DNA of 64,000 bases, taken from assembly GCF_905147045.1 (NCBI RefSeq), contig NC_065889.1:4593001-4657000 (forward strand), read 5' to 3'. Below the pieces are notes generated by a model. It had not been told where the DNA came from and ran no database searches. It was given only the letters and a program-made list of their open reading frames with translations. Origin of the DNA: Nymphalis io. Lineage: Eukaryota > Arthropoda > Insecta > Lepidoptera > Nymphalidae. Below are positions 12,201-23,763 of the stretch, piece by piece (positions within the stretch are counted from its first letter, which is position 1; every line of letters starts with the position of its first letter). Both the position numbers and the translations under genes were made by a program.

Positions 12201-15200
12201 CGATCATCGGTTAAGATTCACGCGTTCTTACCACAGGACCATCTCGGCGACAATATTAATAAGCGTAGAATAATTCACTAGATATTTTTCTTATATAATA
12301 GGTAAGTGGACGAGCTTATGGGCTACCTGGTGGTAAGCGGTCACCAACGCCCGTAAATATTGGCATTGTAAAAAATGTTAACCATCGCTTACATCGCCAA
12401 TGCGCCACTAACCTTGGGAACTAAGATATTATGTCCCTTGTGCCTACAATTACCCTGACTCACTCACTTTTCAAACCGAAACAATCCAACCCAAGCCCTA
12501 CCACCAGTAAAAGAGCTGTAAATTTGCTTGATATTCTTAATCTTGATTGCTTATGTTGATTTTTTGCTAAAAATAACTGAATTTGATGTTAAAAATTATT
12601 AATTTAAGAAACAGAAATATGTCCAATAATTAAATTATTAACTGTAACAGTGTTATAGCAATAAATTTATTTAAAAATATTTATTATTAAATAAAATAAA
12701 ATCACATAGAAACCCAAAAATAAAATACGAAAAACGTATAATGTTTGTTTGTTTTGAAATTCTTATTTAAAAAAGATAAAATAAATTTGAGAAATATGAC
12801 CACAGCCGTGACATGAATAACTTTAGAATTTTTTTTATTAAAAATATTATGTTATGTTTTTATCTTAACCTAGGTCATGTAAAACGATTGTTGTGATGAC
12901 ATTATGTTTGTTTTTTTTTAAGTGAAAACTTCTTTAGGCGCGTTGCGCTGTTTTATCGTAAGGGATAAACTCATGGTTTTGCGTCCCCGACATGCTAATA
13001 TTGGTATAATAAAAGATTCAGTACATAAATTTCATTCCTCCGTGTAACTATTAGTTGGCCTAAAGATCAGAAATATTACGATTTTTCGAAGTGGACCGAG
13101 TTCGATTCCGATCTAAAATTATAGCTGCTATTATATTAAGTTGATATTTTTGTTTTGAATATTATAGATTATTAATCTTAAGTTTATTTTTGCTTTTTAC
13201 TTATTTTCTTTGATTATCTTACAATATTATACAAATTATCAATATCCAAAAAATATGGACACTATTCGAAATACAAGGACGTCTAATAATATTCTATACA
13301 TTCTGAATCGATATTAATCGATCATCATAATATTACATACGTGTTTTCAGGGGTACATAAAAGGACATATGGTTTTTAATAATAAAAAAAGCATAAAAGA
13401 TACCTAACAAGGTCTCCCATGTCCTATGTCATACGCTGCGAACGAAAATTAGTTTAAGTATAAATTATTTCACCATTGTAAGAAAGAGAAGAAACTGTCT
13501 TTGAATCTCTTTCTTACATTATAATTTTGACAACGCCGCATTCACGCACGTTAATTCACTGGAATTGAAAAAGTCGGCGCAGTGCAGTAGGTAATTTGTA
13601 GACAATATAGTCAGGAAGGCAAAACTTCATCAACACGCTTCGGGGTTCGAAAATGTTTGGCCCCGACTGCAAGATGAATATCGTGAAAAAGAAAGTTATA
13701 GGAATGAGAAATATATCCACGGCCAGGAAATCGAAAAACTTAGCAATATTCACTTCAAGATTATAATTAAAATTGTCAGAAACAGGGGACGTCGTAACGT
13801 TGCACAACGAACCTGACGCCAAAAGTATTCCAGGATTTATATATATATTATATATATATATTTTCATATTAAATTTTATAAAGACAATTATTATATAAAT
13901 AAATTGTTATAATAACGACAGATTTATTTTTTTATTTTTTAATATAACTTATGGTGTCCTTTTTTATTTATGTTAAATAATGTAATAAATATATAAAAAA
14001 TGATAAAATTGAAATAGTAATTATGAAACTATAGATGACTATCATGTATAAAAATGGGCAAGAGTTGTATGCTAAAATGTATGTTTATTAATTAAAGATA
14101 TGATATGTTCAGTTTTCCTCACAATCTTAATATGTTATACTTGAATGTTCTTTAAGATAAATATTTTTTCTAATAAAATATAGAATCATAAGAGACATCA
14201 AGCGAATTTGTTAATAATAAGTTATTTCGAATTGAATGAAACCAATCATTTGACAAATAGTTTATATAGTATAAAAAAACTAGTTTAAGAGAATTCTTGC
14301 TAGTATTTATTTGCAAATAAATTTATATTTAATAATATTTACATTTTATTCCTCATAAGAATGGGGTGCATGATAGTGACAAGAAATTATACAACATGAA
14401 TGGTGTCTTATCAAATAGTATTTGTACAGAACCCTATAGAATGAATGCCGATATGTAAAATGTGTATATATTTAAAAAAATTTAGACAATGAGCAGCCAA
14501 GTGTATTTTTTAAATCTTGACCCTTACACTTAGTAAGGGCCAGGATTGAACCGACAACATTTACATAACTATATGTCTACTTCATGTCTTTATTGAATTA
14601 AATATTTTTTGTATGTTATTAACTTGTTATGGATGTATTTATATATTGACACTACCTGTCCTAACTCCAACGACATGTTTATGTACAATAATAATTATAT
14701 TTATCTATCAACTAACTTATAATAAAATATTATAAAGGAACCAAAATCATCAGTTTCAAAACCAAGATATATAACAATTATAATATTAGTATTATTAATA
14801 ATCATATCATAGTGTATACTGACATTTACATTCACAAAAAAATAAAAAGAGTTGTTTATACATATATCTGAACTATTGTGTTTTAAATAAAATAAAACAT
14901 AAACATTTATAAATTTAGAAATAAATATTATTTGCACAAACCTTTTTAATTTTTGCTAAAAATTTTATTAAGTATTTATTATTGTTATAATAATAAGTAA
15001 ACATCTAATAATAATGTTCTCCAGACCGATTTCGGCCACGGTGGCCAATCTCAAGAGAGATTAGCCAACTATGCAGGAGATATTATAGTGCACAAGTGTG
15101 GCCGCAAACACAGGTGCACTCTCTATTCCCTAACTCTCATAATCCGATGGGACGGCAATCCGACACGACCAGAAAGAGTTCAGGCGCAGGATCAACGGCT

Positions 15201-17189
15201 TTACGTGCTTTCCGAGGCATGGGAGTGTACACACTTCCAACTTATACAATAACTTTTTATAAGCCCAACCTCGGAATTGAACCCAGGACCTCCGAGTCTG
15301 CGGCCTTACATCAGTCACTAGACCAACGAGGCAGTCATCTATTATGCAGTTAATAAAAGTTTACATATGAGATACAATTTTATGTATATTAAGGCTTTTC
15401 AATACTAAAGTAGAGAGTAATATTAAATGAAGTTTTGCTCTTTATGTGATTAAACTTAAAAAAAACTGTTTATTTTTTACTATCAATAAATATTAGCAAC
15501 ACTTGTTAAGTCATGTTTTATGAGAAAGTACAAAGAGATATGCAATTGTAGTTGGTATTATCAATTCAAGAGATTCAATGACTAATCATCTCCAAGGGAT
15601 ATATGAAAAGTTTATAATGAATGCATGACTAACTTTTAATCATTAAATAAAATTATATGCAAGGATATTTATTAGGCATACTATACAAAAAAAATATTGA
15701 GTAATTTTTTATTATAATAGATATGCATACTATAAATATCTGTGACAAGATTTAAATTTAGAAATATAGTAAAAAAACAAAACTGATACTTACTAAGAAT
15801 AAATATTGGAGACCATAAACTATAGAATTAACTGTGAGCACAGGTTTCCAGTCTTCTCTAAGTATATTCAAACACACATTCCCCTCCAAATCTATATTTG
15901 GGTGATAAACAGCCGTTTCGCATTTAACTTTTGGAGGTTCATGTGGATAGTTTGGTCCTACCTGGAATTTATAAATTTTTTTAGATTTTTTTATAGGGTA
16001 AAAACATATTTTCTACAATTACAATAATTTGTATCAAATAATATAATATTCTAACACCTTATTTATACTAACCAAGTGTTTAATGAATCATAAGAGAGTA
16101 ATGACAACTGTGTTCTATATATATATCCTATCTTACCTTTTATAGTAAAAGTAAAATAAGTTGTAGGTACATTGGTTAATCCTGTCAAATTGTATAGTTT
16201 ATGTAAAACACATAAACTATACTAATCTAAACTAAAACTATATTGATCTTACAGTCGCTTGGATTTATAATATTAGTCTTTTATCATATTTGTTACAATA
16301 AATTTAATTTTGGTCATCTTGTATCTTATACTAGCCAATATTAAAAATAAAACATTAATCTTAAAACTTAAGTTGCTGGTTCAATGTCATAGATGAAATC
16401 AGTTTATAAATATGTGAGTGCAAAGGGTCCTTTGTAGAAACTTATATTTATTACATATATTATACATTAACATATATATAAATATACTTTACATTATATT
16501 TATAAGAAATAGTAAATATGGAAATAATTATGGAAACAGAAAAAACAAATTGAGAATAGTTTACTAATAAAAAAGAAGTAAAAGTCCATTTTTTATGCTA
16601 TTCTATAGAGAACACAATCAATATTTTATATATGACCTATTGCACTAACAGCAAAATATTTGATAAATACGTTAAAAAATATCTAGGCATAAATTCTTAA
16701 AAATTTTATACATCTGTGAATTTTTAAATAAAATATAGTAATTAGAATAAAGTATTATTTTCTTTTACCTTAAAACTAAATACAAATCTTCCTCCTCTAT
16801 AAAAACCTTCATCTGGACATATTATCAACTTGAAGTTAAGTAAATCGTCTGAATCTGGAAATTCTGTGTTACAAGTTTTAGGTAGATTCAGTTCATTTAA
16901 ATCTGTAATTGAAATTATATTCATTATTATTATTATTTAAATAACATTTGAATCATTTCATGTCAATATGAAAATTACGAATTCCAGCAAAAATTATCAT
17001 TATTTTGAGTAAATGGGAAAAGATTATAACGACAAATTGAATATTTATACCATATAATACCGCAGTTTCATATTTTTTACCTTTTGTTATTCGCAATTGT
17101 GCTGCTGATGCTTTCTTTTGTGATCCACCTGCTCTAGCAGAGCCTTCTTCATCTTTTTTTTGTTGTTTTAATGAAAAAAGTTTAATCAT
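9206..17189 (-). CDS. Ubc12: NEDD8-conjugating enzyme Ubc12 (UBE2M)
   Basis: Four exons on the minus strand: 17081-17189, 16769-16902, 15794-15961 and 9206-9346. Together they encode 183 aa, the same length as human UBE2M, with every junction GT-AG and in phase. The protein takes NEDD8 from the APPBP1-UBA3 E1 as a thioester and passes it to cullins. The N-terminal extension, starting MIKLFSLKQQKK, is the family's docking peptide for the E1 and for DCN1-type E3s. The UBC fold follows, with the HPN motif at residues 101-103, catalytic Cys111 in GNVCLNIL, and a C-terminal end FERCLK. The start at 17189 is chosen over an in-frame ATG six codons upstream because the family begins MIKLF. The third intron (9347-15793) is large and holds a LINE fragment, SINEs and hairpins. 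The gene is divergent from Daxx. Confidence 0.97.
9700..9747. repeat. Perfect 20-bp inverted repeat (hairpin)
   Basis: Arms 9700-9719 (CCCGAATGGTACTTACTTAA) and 9728-9747 are exact reverse complements around an 8-base loop. It lies in the last intron of Ubc12. It is probably the compact core or tip of a small palindromic element. Confidence 0.9.
9940..11770 (+). mobile_element. Decayed non-LTR retrotransposon (endonuclease domain plus 3' end)
   Basis: Two overlapping frames, about 10320-10535 and 10480-11238, together give an APE-type endonuclease/exonuclease-phosphatase domain. Visible motifs are FLTETQ near the start, then LVILNDFNAHHAEWLGS, LLDLLLTFHP and GSLDHCLVR (the SDH-like catalytic block). 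The frame shifts near 10520-10530. The open frame decays after about 11240. The right end, about 11630-11770, has the GGCCGGCAACGCACCC and GGTGAGCCTCCTGC blocks common at 3' ends of lepidopteran non-LTR elements, followed by an A-run. There is no reverse transcriptase between them, so the copy is internally deleted as well as frameshifted. It lies in sense orientation to the plus strand, antisense to the host gene Ubc12. The clade (LOA/Jockey-like) is uncertain. Confidence 0.82.
11938..12252 (-). mobile_element. SINE-2 copy, tRNA-derived
   Basis: Read on the minus strand, the element starts with a tRNA-like head at about 12250 (A-box-like TGGTCCTGTGGTAAGAACG, B box GGTTCAAACCC) and ends in a tail of GTTACG repeats near 11938. 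It is closely similar to the copy at 27703-28008. Open frames inside it are by-products. Confidence 0.85.
12300..12530 (+). repeat. Dispersed repeat A, diverged copy
   Basis: It shares the blocks gggctacctggtggtaagcgg, tggcattgtaa and aaccttgggaactaagat with fuller copies at 21385-21680, 36296-36592 and 54810-55105. The right part is diverged. Confidence 0.7.
13556..13867 (-). other. Unrecognised 103-codon open frame in a Ubc12 intron
   Basis: The frame ends with a stop at 13556. The translation is hydrophobic in the middle (DIFLIPITFFFTIFIL), then FEPRSVLMKFCLPDY, ending LFQFQ. The first codons are a TA repeat, so the true limit would be a splice acceptor or nothing. I find no family match and no clear splice sites. 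It may be a remnant of a transposed or duplicated gene, or chance. Confidence 0.15.
15012..15350 (-). mobile_element. SINE-3 copy, tRNA-derived
   Basis: On the minus strand a tRNA-like head (CTCGTTGGTCTAGTGACTG, then GGTTCAATTCC) begins at about 15345 and the body runs to a short ATA/AAT tail near 15005. Much of the body matches 3403-3745 and 28358-28708. It is in the third intron of Ubc12. Confidence 0.85.
16192..16222. repeat. 13-bp perfect inverted repeat
   Basis: Arms 16192-16204 (GTATAGTTTATGT) and 16210-16222 surround a 5-base loop in the second intron of Ubc12. The sequence is AT-rich, so chance is possible. Confidence 0.7.
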
Positions 17190-17862
17190 TGTCCTAGTTC
17201 GACCCAAAGAAATTAGAAATTGATTTCGACAAGAATTATTTTGACAGATAACTATACTTCACTCAAACTTGAAACTTCAAATTAAAGGAGAAGTCAGAAA
17301 TGTGGCTCGATAAAAAAGTTTTAAGTGAAAATATGTTTGTATTATAAAACAGTTTTTTTATTATATATAATTATTCTATAGTGGGTCTTTATTTATAATG
17401 GTTATACTTATTACTTTTTTGTTTTGTATATAATAGTATGAACAATATTAAAAATTTGTATGACTTAGTCCTCATGATGAACTTACTTAGGTAAAAAAAA
17501 TCTAATGTACAATAGGTCAATTTCATACTTGTAGAAAATATTAGCCTATATTACTATATATTATAAATATTACTATATATTACAAAATTAATACATTCAT
17601 TTTTCTTATATTTTCTATGGATTAGATTTTGACAATGTCAATAACATAACATTACATATTTTTAATCTGTTAGGCCAAACATTACTGCTACACAGGAGCT
17701 AGCAAGTTGTACCACAAATACTACAAATAGCAAAAATTTGATATGTGGTGTATTACTTCAATAAAGTGTATAGGATCAATAAATGACAAAATAGATTCCG
17801 CCTATTAAACTGTGGGCTGGTCACCGCATGTAGGATATAATTAATATATACTTTATTTTAAA
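17190..17862. promoter_or_regulatory. Divergent promoter region between Ubc12 and Daxx
   Basis: The 673 bases separate the start codons of Ubc12 (leftward) and Daxx (rightward). There is no mobile element or open frame of note, and the DNA is AT-rich without a clear TATA box at the expected distance. Both promoters and 5' UTRs must fit here unless a non-coding first exon lies elsewhere. Confidence 0.6.
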
Positions 17863-20800
17863 ATGGCTAGCGAGGATGTAATTGAATTGGGTTCATCTGA
17901 CGATGAAACCCAGCCTGCACCAAAGAAGGTCGTGGTTTTATAAATTATTGTACTTAGTAATTTTAATGTTGTGTTTTTATATGTATGTTCATTGTAATCG
18001 TTTTAATTTTCAGAAAAAACTAATGCCTAATGCTATGGTTAATATACCGACAAAGCTACCAGGAGTTACCATAAAACCGGCAAAATTTAATTTAATTCCT
18101 GCTCCAAGGATTTCAAGCAATCCCTCTAAGGCCTATAACGTCCCCAAGGGAATTTTGTCAAAACCAATCATGATTGGCAAAGGTAATATTAGCTTTGATC
18201 GCAATATTAATAAATATAAGCCCTCTCCTGCAATCTGTGTTCCTATCTTGAAAAATAACCCCAAGGTCACGAGACCTGTTACATCAACTCCAAACAGAAA
18301 TTTCATTAACCCAATAAGTATAGCAAAAAATTTAAAAAAGTCTGAAACTGTAATTAAGAAATTACCACCAAGTAAAAAATTCAAAAGTCCTGCAGAAATA
18401 CAAGGGCCCAGACTATTGGATAATTTGCCACCAGGAATTACTATCAGACCTTTAGCTCATGCTGGTGTATCTGGATTCAATAAAAATCGTAATGCTAGTA
18501 TTCTGAAAAATTCTATTGGTGAAATATTAACTGTAGAAATAGATGATGAAGAATCAATTGAGTCATCAATAGGTAGTCCGCAATGGTACCTGAGACCTGA
18601 AGAGCAAATAGATAACAATTTGCCCAAAGAACATGATGAAGTTGTAAATAAGTCTTATGGCAATATTGAGCTGTCATTGGAAGAACAAAATAATAAAGAA
18701 CCAGAAATTAAAAACTTTGTGGAAATAACTATAGAAGATAGTCCTGTTAAAGGTTTGCATTTAAGAGAAAGAAGTCAGATTGGAAAAGAGTTATCTATAA
18801 CCGTTGAAGACAGTCCAGTTAAAGTAATTGAAAATAAAGACGAAGATAGAGATGGTAGATTAGGACTGGAGAAAGCACCACAGAGTAAAAAGAAATTGGA
18901 GTACCCAACAAGAAAAGTTATCAAAGATGTACGACAAGTAGTGGAAATTGAAATTGATCTCATGGAAACGGGTCCATTTATATGTAATGATAATAATGAT
19001 ACAGGTAATGAACAAATTGAATCAAATTCTGGTGAACAAGGTAATTTAAAGCATAAAGAAGCTTATGTTATTAATGATTATTCTAAAGATAACTCACCCC
19101 AACGTGGTGATGGAGAATTCCATCCAGTTTATCAAAATTTTATAGATTTGTGTTTTGAGCTTGAAAATTCTGAAGACATGAGAAAAATTGTTGAGAAGAA
19201 AATAAAAGCATATTATAAACAATGTCCAAAGGAATATGTAGAGTCTGAAGAGTTCATTGATATGGTTTCTGGTAAAATAGTGTCAATGGGAGCTGCACCA
19301 GGGAAAATGTATTTATTTATTAAAGATGTAGTCGATGAATTGAATTTGCAAAGGAAAATGTCCAAAACATTAGGCCCGAAGACAACAGACATTATACAAG
19401 GTATCTAAAAGATTTAAATACTATTTTGTTTATGAAGTAATTCATATATTATTATTATAATAGATTATATTATTAATGTTATAATTCATATATTATTGAT
19501 GTATCATAGGTTAAGATAGTGTGAATATAGATCTCCTATCCAATGAGTGTTCTAAAAGGTTTAGGGAATATTTGTTTAGTGCGAAGCTCTCATTATCTTT
19601 TTTAACTATGTTTACTCAAATGGTGGAGTTGTCCGTAGCCTTCTCTTCTACAGTTAGGACCTGCTATAAGTTTTAGCAACTGGATCTACTTTTCTTGGTT
19701 AATTTGATCTTGGAAAAAACATTTATAACTTTTTTTAGTTTTATGTGTTTAGTTTCATTTTATTTTTGATTACTCTGACACAGTTCAGAGATTCAGTTTA
19801 CATAGCCATATGTGATACAAGGGGAAAATTAAATTTTATTAAATTTCTTTTTACTATGTAATGTATGCATAATCTCATTTAGTGATAGAATTTTCCCTTT
19901 TCCCTTTTACTGTCTTTAGTGTTAGGTCACTGCGAGAGATGATCTTTTTATTGCCTTCTTTTGATTGAAAGTATATTTCAAACTCTTTGTACAAGGTAAA
20001 AGTTATCCAACAATTTTATATTTATTTAAACTATAAATGAATGACAAATTATATTGTTTTGTTTCTCATATTTTATTTTATAATCAGATAAAATAATTGC
20101 TGGAGACGAAAGTGAATATGACTCCAAGAGACAAAAACAAATAAGAAAATTAGAGAAAACCATAAAGAAATTACACAGAGCAATACAAAAACTAGAAGAA
20201 CAGGAGGTAGATTTCGAAGATGAGGATGATTCAGTTTATCTATTGACTGAAAGGTAAATTTTGTCTTGATTTAAATGTATTTTGAAATGAATGAGTGTTT
20301 TATTTATTTCTTTCTGTTCTGTTCACTGTTTGATAGATGTTTAATTTTTTAAACTGAAAATAAATTTTTAAATCATTGTAATTTGTAAGATTTTTAACTT
20401 TGTTGGTATAATTTCATCTTGTAAAATGATGGTTTCAGAAGTGTTGTGTTGACAGTTATACGGGCCTATGCCGTAGTAATAAACACAAGCTCTGCTCATC
20501 TAGTTAATAGAAAAATAAACATTTATTTATGTATTGTAGAAAACCTTTCCCTTTCTCCAGTATTTGCATATTAATTATACATTAAATATTTCTGATTTTA
20601 ATTTAAGGTATAAAGAAAGAATGGTCCGTGTTTATGCAAAGTTTTGCCAGTTGACAAATACTAAAATGCCATCAGAACCTCGTATAAACTTAGAAGTTAG
20701 ACCTGGACGCCCCGTAGGCCCTGCAAGAAAACTTGAAAAGTGGATAAATAAAAAAGTGCCAATAGGAACACCATTACCATTCCCCGACTTTCATGATGTT

Positions 20801-23740
20801 ATTCGTTGTGTTCGGGAGGCTAATGGGGAAGATAATTTGGGTTGGAATGAAGTTGATATAATGGAGGAAGGTATGTTTATGACAAACAAACATTCTATGT
20901 ATAATAATTTTGTCATTGTTAATTTATCAAACATTAGCCTGTGAAGAGCTAGAATAGCTGATAGAAACAGTTCATGTAAAATCTGACTCTTCTTTATAAA
21001 ATATTGTGCTGCATTTCAGCAAGATATTAACCAAAATTAATACGTGTAACATATGTTACGTGTTTCAATTGTTCATTTAGTAAATAAAATAATAAAACCA
21101 TATGTTAGCATGTTTGCTGTGCCAATAAATGTGTGATAAAACAATAAGAGTACTTTATGTATTTAATATTTTGTTCTGGTCAAAAGAAATGTTTTAATGA
21201 TTACTTTTATCTACAATATATGTTTATAACTTATTTGGGCGAATTAATTACTCTTCTCAAATTTTCAACCTATTATTTGGCTTAGGTTAGTAGAAAAATG
21301 TTTACAAAAAGAAAGAAATCGTAAACACTTATATTCGGTGCATAGATTCGGTATTAGATATTACTTAACTTTTCCTTTTTTTTTATAGCATAGGAAGGCG
21401 GTTGAGCATATGGGCCACCTGATGATAAGTGGTCACCAACGCCCTTAGACATTGGCATTGTAAGAAATGTCAACCATCGCTTACATATCCAATGCGCTAC
21501 CAACCTTGGGAACTAATATTTTATGTCCCTTGTGCCTGTAATTACACTGGCTCACTCACCCTTCAAACCGGAACACAACAATATCAAGTACTGTTGTTTT
21601 GCGGTAGAATATCTGATGAGTGGGTAGTACCTACCCAGATAAGCTTGCACAAAGCACTACCATCAGTTAAGCCTGCTTGAAAGGTTTTCTTTTTGTGTTT
21701 AATTGATGAGAATATATTTAACGAGCCGGTTGGCGTGGTTGGTGGATGCTTGCCTTTCACGCCGAAGGTTGTGGGTTCGATTCCTACCCAGGAAAGATAT
21801 TTGTGTGCATGAACATGTCTGTTTGTCCTAAGTCTGGGTGTAATTATCTATATAAGTATGTATTTACAAAAGAAAAATAGTATATGTAGTATATCAGTTA
21901 TCTGGTTTCTATAGTACAAGCTCTGTACAAGCTTAATTTGGGATCAGATGGCTGTGTGCGAAAAATGTCCCTGCAAATTATTATTATTTAAAATTTTCAA
22001 ATTAATTCATTTCTTATTTGCGTAGCTCGCGACTTATTTACGAGATGTGGTAAAAAACTCCAAAGGCGCCGACAAGAAAATGAATGGAGACTGGCTATTT
22101 CAAGAATATCTCTTGATATAGATCCGGCAGTGGAAAATGTTGATCTCAAAAAGAAGCTGGATGAAAACCAATCTTTGGCGTCTAAAAGAGAGACAGAGCT
22201 TTTGAACAAGTAAGTAAATGACAAATAGTAAAATTTTATAAAGAATAGTTTTAATGAAACATGTGTGTTTTAATGAAATATATGGTTTTTGTAATGTGAC
22301 AGTTTTATTAGGAACATATATTAAAAGAAATTTATACTAAAAATAACGATATACGATCTAATTGATATTGTAATTTTTAGGTATGTAGATAGACAGAACC
22401 AATTGAAGCTTGTAGCTGAAGAAATTGGAGACAAAGAAGCAGAAGAGTCTCCAGTAGAAAGTGAGGAAGAGGAACTTGTTGAGGATAACAATTCATTAGT
22501 GAATAAACAGAAACGTAAAGAAAGGCTTAAGAGACTACTACAAGAAAAACATAGAAAAACAGAAGAAAAAGAAAATGATCCAACAAAAGAAGAAAACAGT
22601 AATATTAAAAGTAATGAAAAACTGGTGCAATCGAAACCAGTAGAGCCAGACAATAAATTGCCAGAGGACAGTCTAAACAAAATAGACATTGCAGATAATG
22701 ACAATGCTCAAGAAATTGAAGAATATGTTGTAATTGAAAACACTGATGAAAATATAATAACAAATAAAGCAGAAGATAAGAAGGGTGACAGTGATGTATA
22801 TGACTTTGAATCTGATATAGATGAACTACATCTTTTACAGAAATTGCACTCTGAAAATGAAAGTGAGTCATCAATTCTTGAGTCTTCTGATTCTGATACG
22901 CCCATAGCTATCTCAGATACTTTAGAATCAGACAGTGATACAGAAAATAAAAAGCCTTTCAGCGATGTAATAAGTATTGAAAATTCCAGTTACTCTGAAT
23001 CTGAAGTTACTGCTGATGGTTTTTCAAAAGAATGTGATGTAAAAAAATCAAATGTTGAAAACTTAGTGAGCTCTGCTTTCGAAGTTGAGTATTACGCAAC
23101 CAGTCCTGCGCGAAAAGGAAACGAAAATATAATTGAAAATATACTTCTTGCTTCGTCTGACGATGACAGCTCAAATAATAATACAAGATATGACGAAACG
23201 TGCATAAATTTAAAAGACGACGATATATCTTTCACAGAGACAACTGTAGTAACAACAGGAATAACTGTCAATAAGAACTTGTTTGAGAACAAATCCTTCA
23301 CGGAAACAGCAGCTGTAACAACAGGAATAACTATCAATAAAAACTTGTTTGAGAACAATAATGCTTTAAAAATACGAGAGGATATATTTGAAAATGTCAA
23401 TATGAATAAGTTAATCAACGAACAAGGAGACAAACAAAGTACCAATAGTATGAATACTGTTATAGAATGTTCTGATGTTGATGATGTTAATAATTTATGT
23501 GAGGCATCAATAGACGAGGTAGAAAACAGAAGTATATCAGATGATGTTCATTCAGTTGAAAGTCTCGATACCCGAATTGAACAAAACGAACAAGAAATAA
23601 ACTTTATACAAGTGGAGAGACATAAGGAACCATTTAAAATTATGGAGCTAAGCAGTGAGAATATGAATAATGACATACAATCGAATGACTCACCTGCCAA
23701 TGTCGAGACTGGTAATGCTAATTCTATGGAAATAGAATAA
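17863..23740 (+). CDS. Daxx: Daxx-like histone H3.3 chaperone
   Basis: Six exons: 17863-17928, 18014-19400, 20088-20253, 20608-20870, 22026-22209 and 22381-23740. They encode 1141 aa with all phases consistent. Daxx deposits H3.3-H4 in heterochromatin with ATRX/XNP and binds SUMO. A SUMO-interaction-like motif (VIELGSSDDE) starts at residue 6. Residues about 392-470 (from HPVYQNFIDLC) resemble the Daxx helical bundle. Residues about 500-690 form the histone-binding domain: a coiled helix from KRQKQIRKLEKTIKK, then YKERMVRVYAKFCQLTN, PFPDFHDVIR and DPAVENVDLKKKLDENQSLA, close to vertebrate Daxx in order and spacing. The C-terminal third is acidic and disordered, as in Daxx. The first intron begins GTCGTG, a weak donor, but skipping it meets a stop. 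Two repeats lie in intron 4. Confidence 0.92.
21385..21680 (+). repeat. Dispersed repeat A, near-complete copy
   Basis: It runs from a T-run and ATAGGAAGGCGG through GGGCCACCTGATGATAAG to AAGCTTGCACAAAGC. It is very similar to 54810-55105 and, inverted, to 36296-36592. No tRNA-like promoter is visible, so its class is unclear. It sits in intron 4 of Daxx. Confidence 0.85.
21722..21990 (+). mobile_element. SINE-1 copy, tRNA-derived (Metulj-like)
   Basis: The head carries an A-box-like GGCGTGGTTGGTGG and a perfect B box GGTTCGATTCC (21774-21784). A conserved body follows (TTTGTGTGCATGAACATG, TAATTTGGGATCAGATGGC) and a TTA/ATT tail at about 21980. A second copy is at 41018-41333 and an inverted one at 52670-52921. 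The name Metulj is suggested by structure and host group, not by comparison. Confidence 0.85.
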
Positions 23741-23757
23741 AATTTATATAACTATCA

Positions 23758-23763
23758 AATAAA
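23758..23763 (+). terminator. Poly(A) signal of Daxx
   Basis: AATAAA lies 18 bases after the stop codon, giving a very short 3' UTR if used. Confidence 0.6.

Noticed and set aside
13556..13867. Chemoreceptor-like gene
   Set aside because: The hydrophobic stretch suggested it, but there is no family motif, no start and no partner exon.
17882..19408. 508-codon frame starting at a TTG as a separate membrane protein
   Set aside because: Its first 44 codons are intron 1 and out-of-frame exon 1 of Daxx. The hydrophobic LYLVILMLCFYMYV segment is translated intron.
21429..21680. Similar cysteine-containing open frames in repeat A copies (also 54858-55124 and 36295-36477)
   Set aside because: The frame is shifted in the 36296 copy and broken in the older copies, so it is a by-product of recent repeat copies and not a conserved gene.
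21722..21800. tRNA gene
   Set aside because: A and B boxes are present, but the sequence does not fold as a full cloverleaf and the same head recurs at 41018 and 52921 with a long body. It is a SINE head.
22321..23445. Minus-strand serine- and leucine-rich frames across the last Daxx exon
   Set aside because: They are the complement of acidic, Ser/Glu-rich coding sequence in the Daxx tail.
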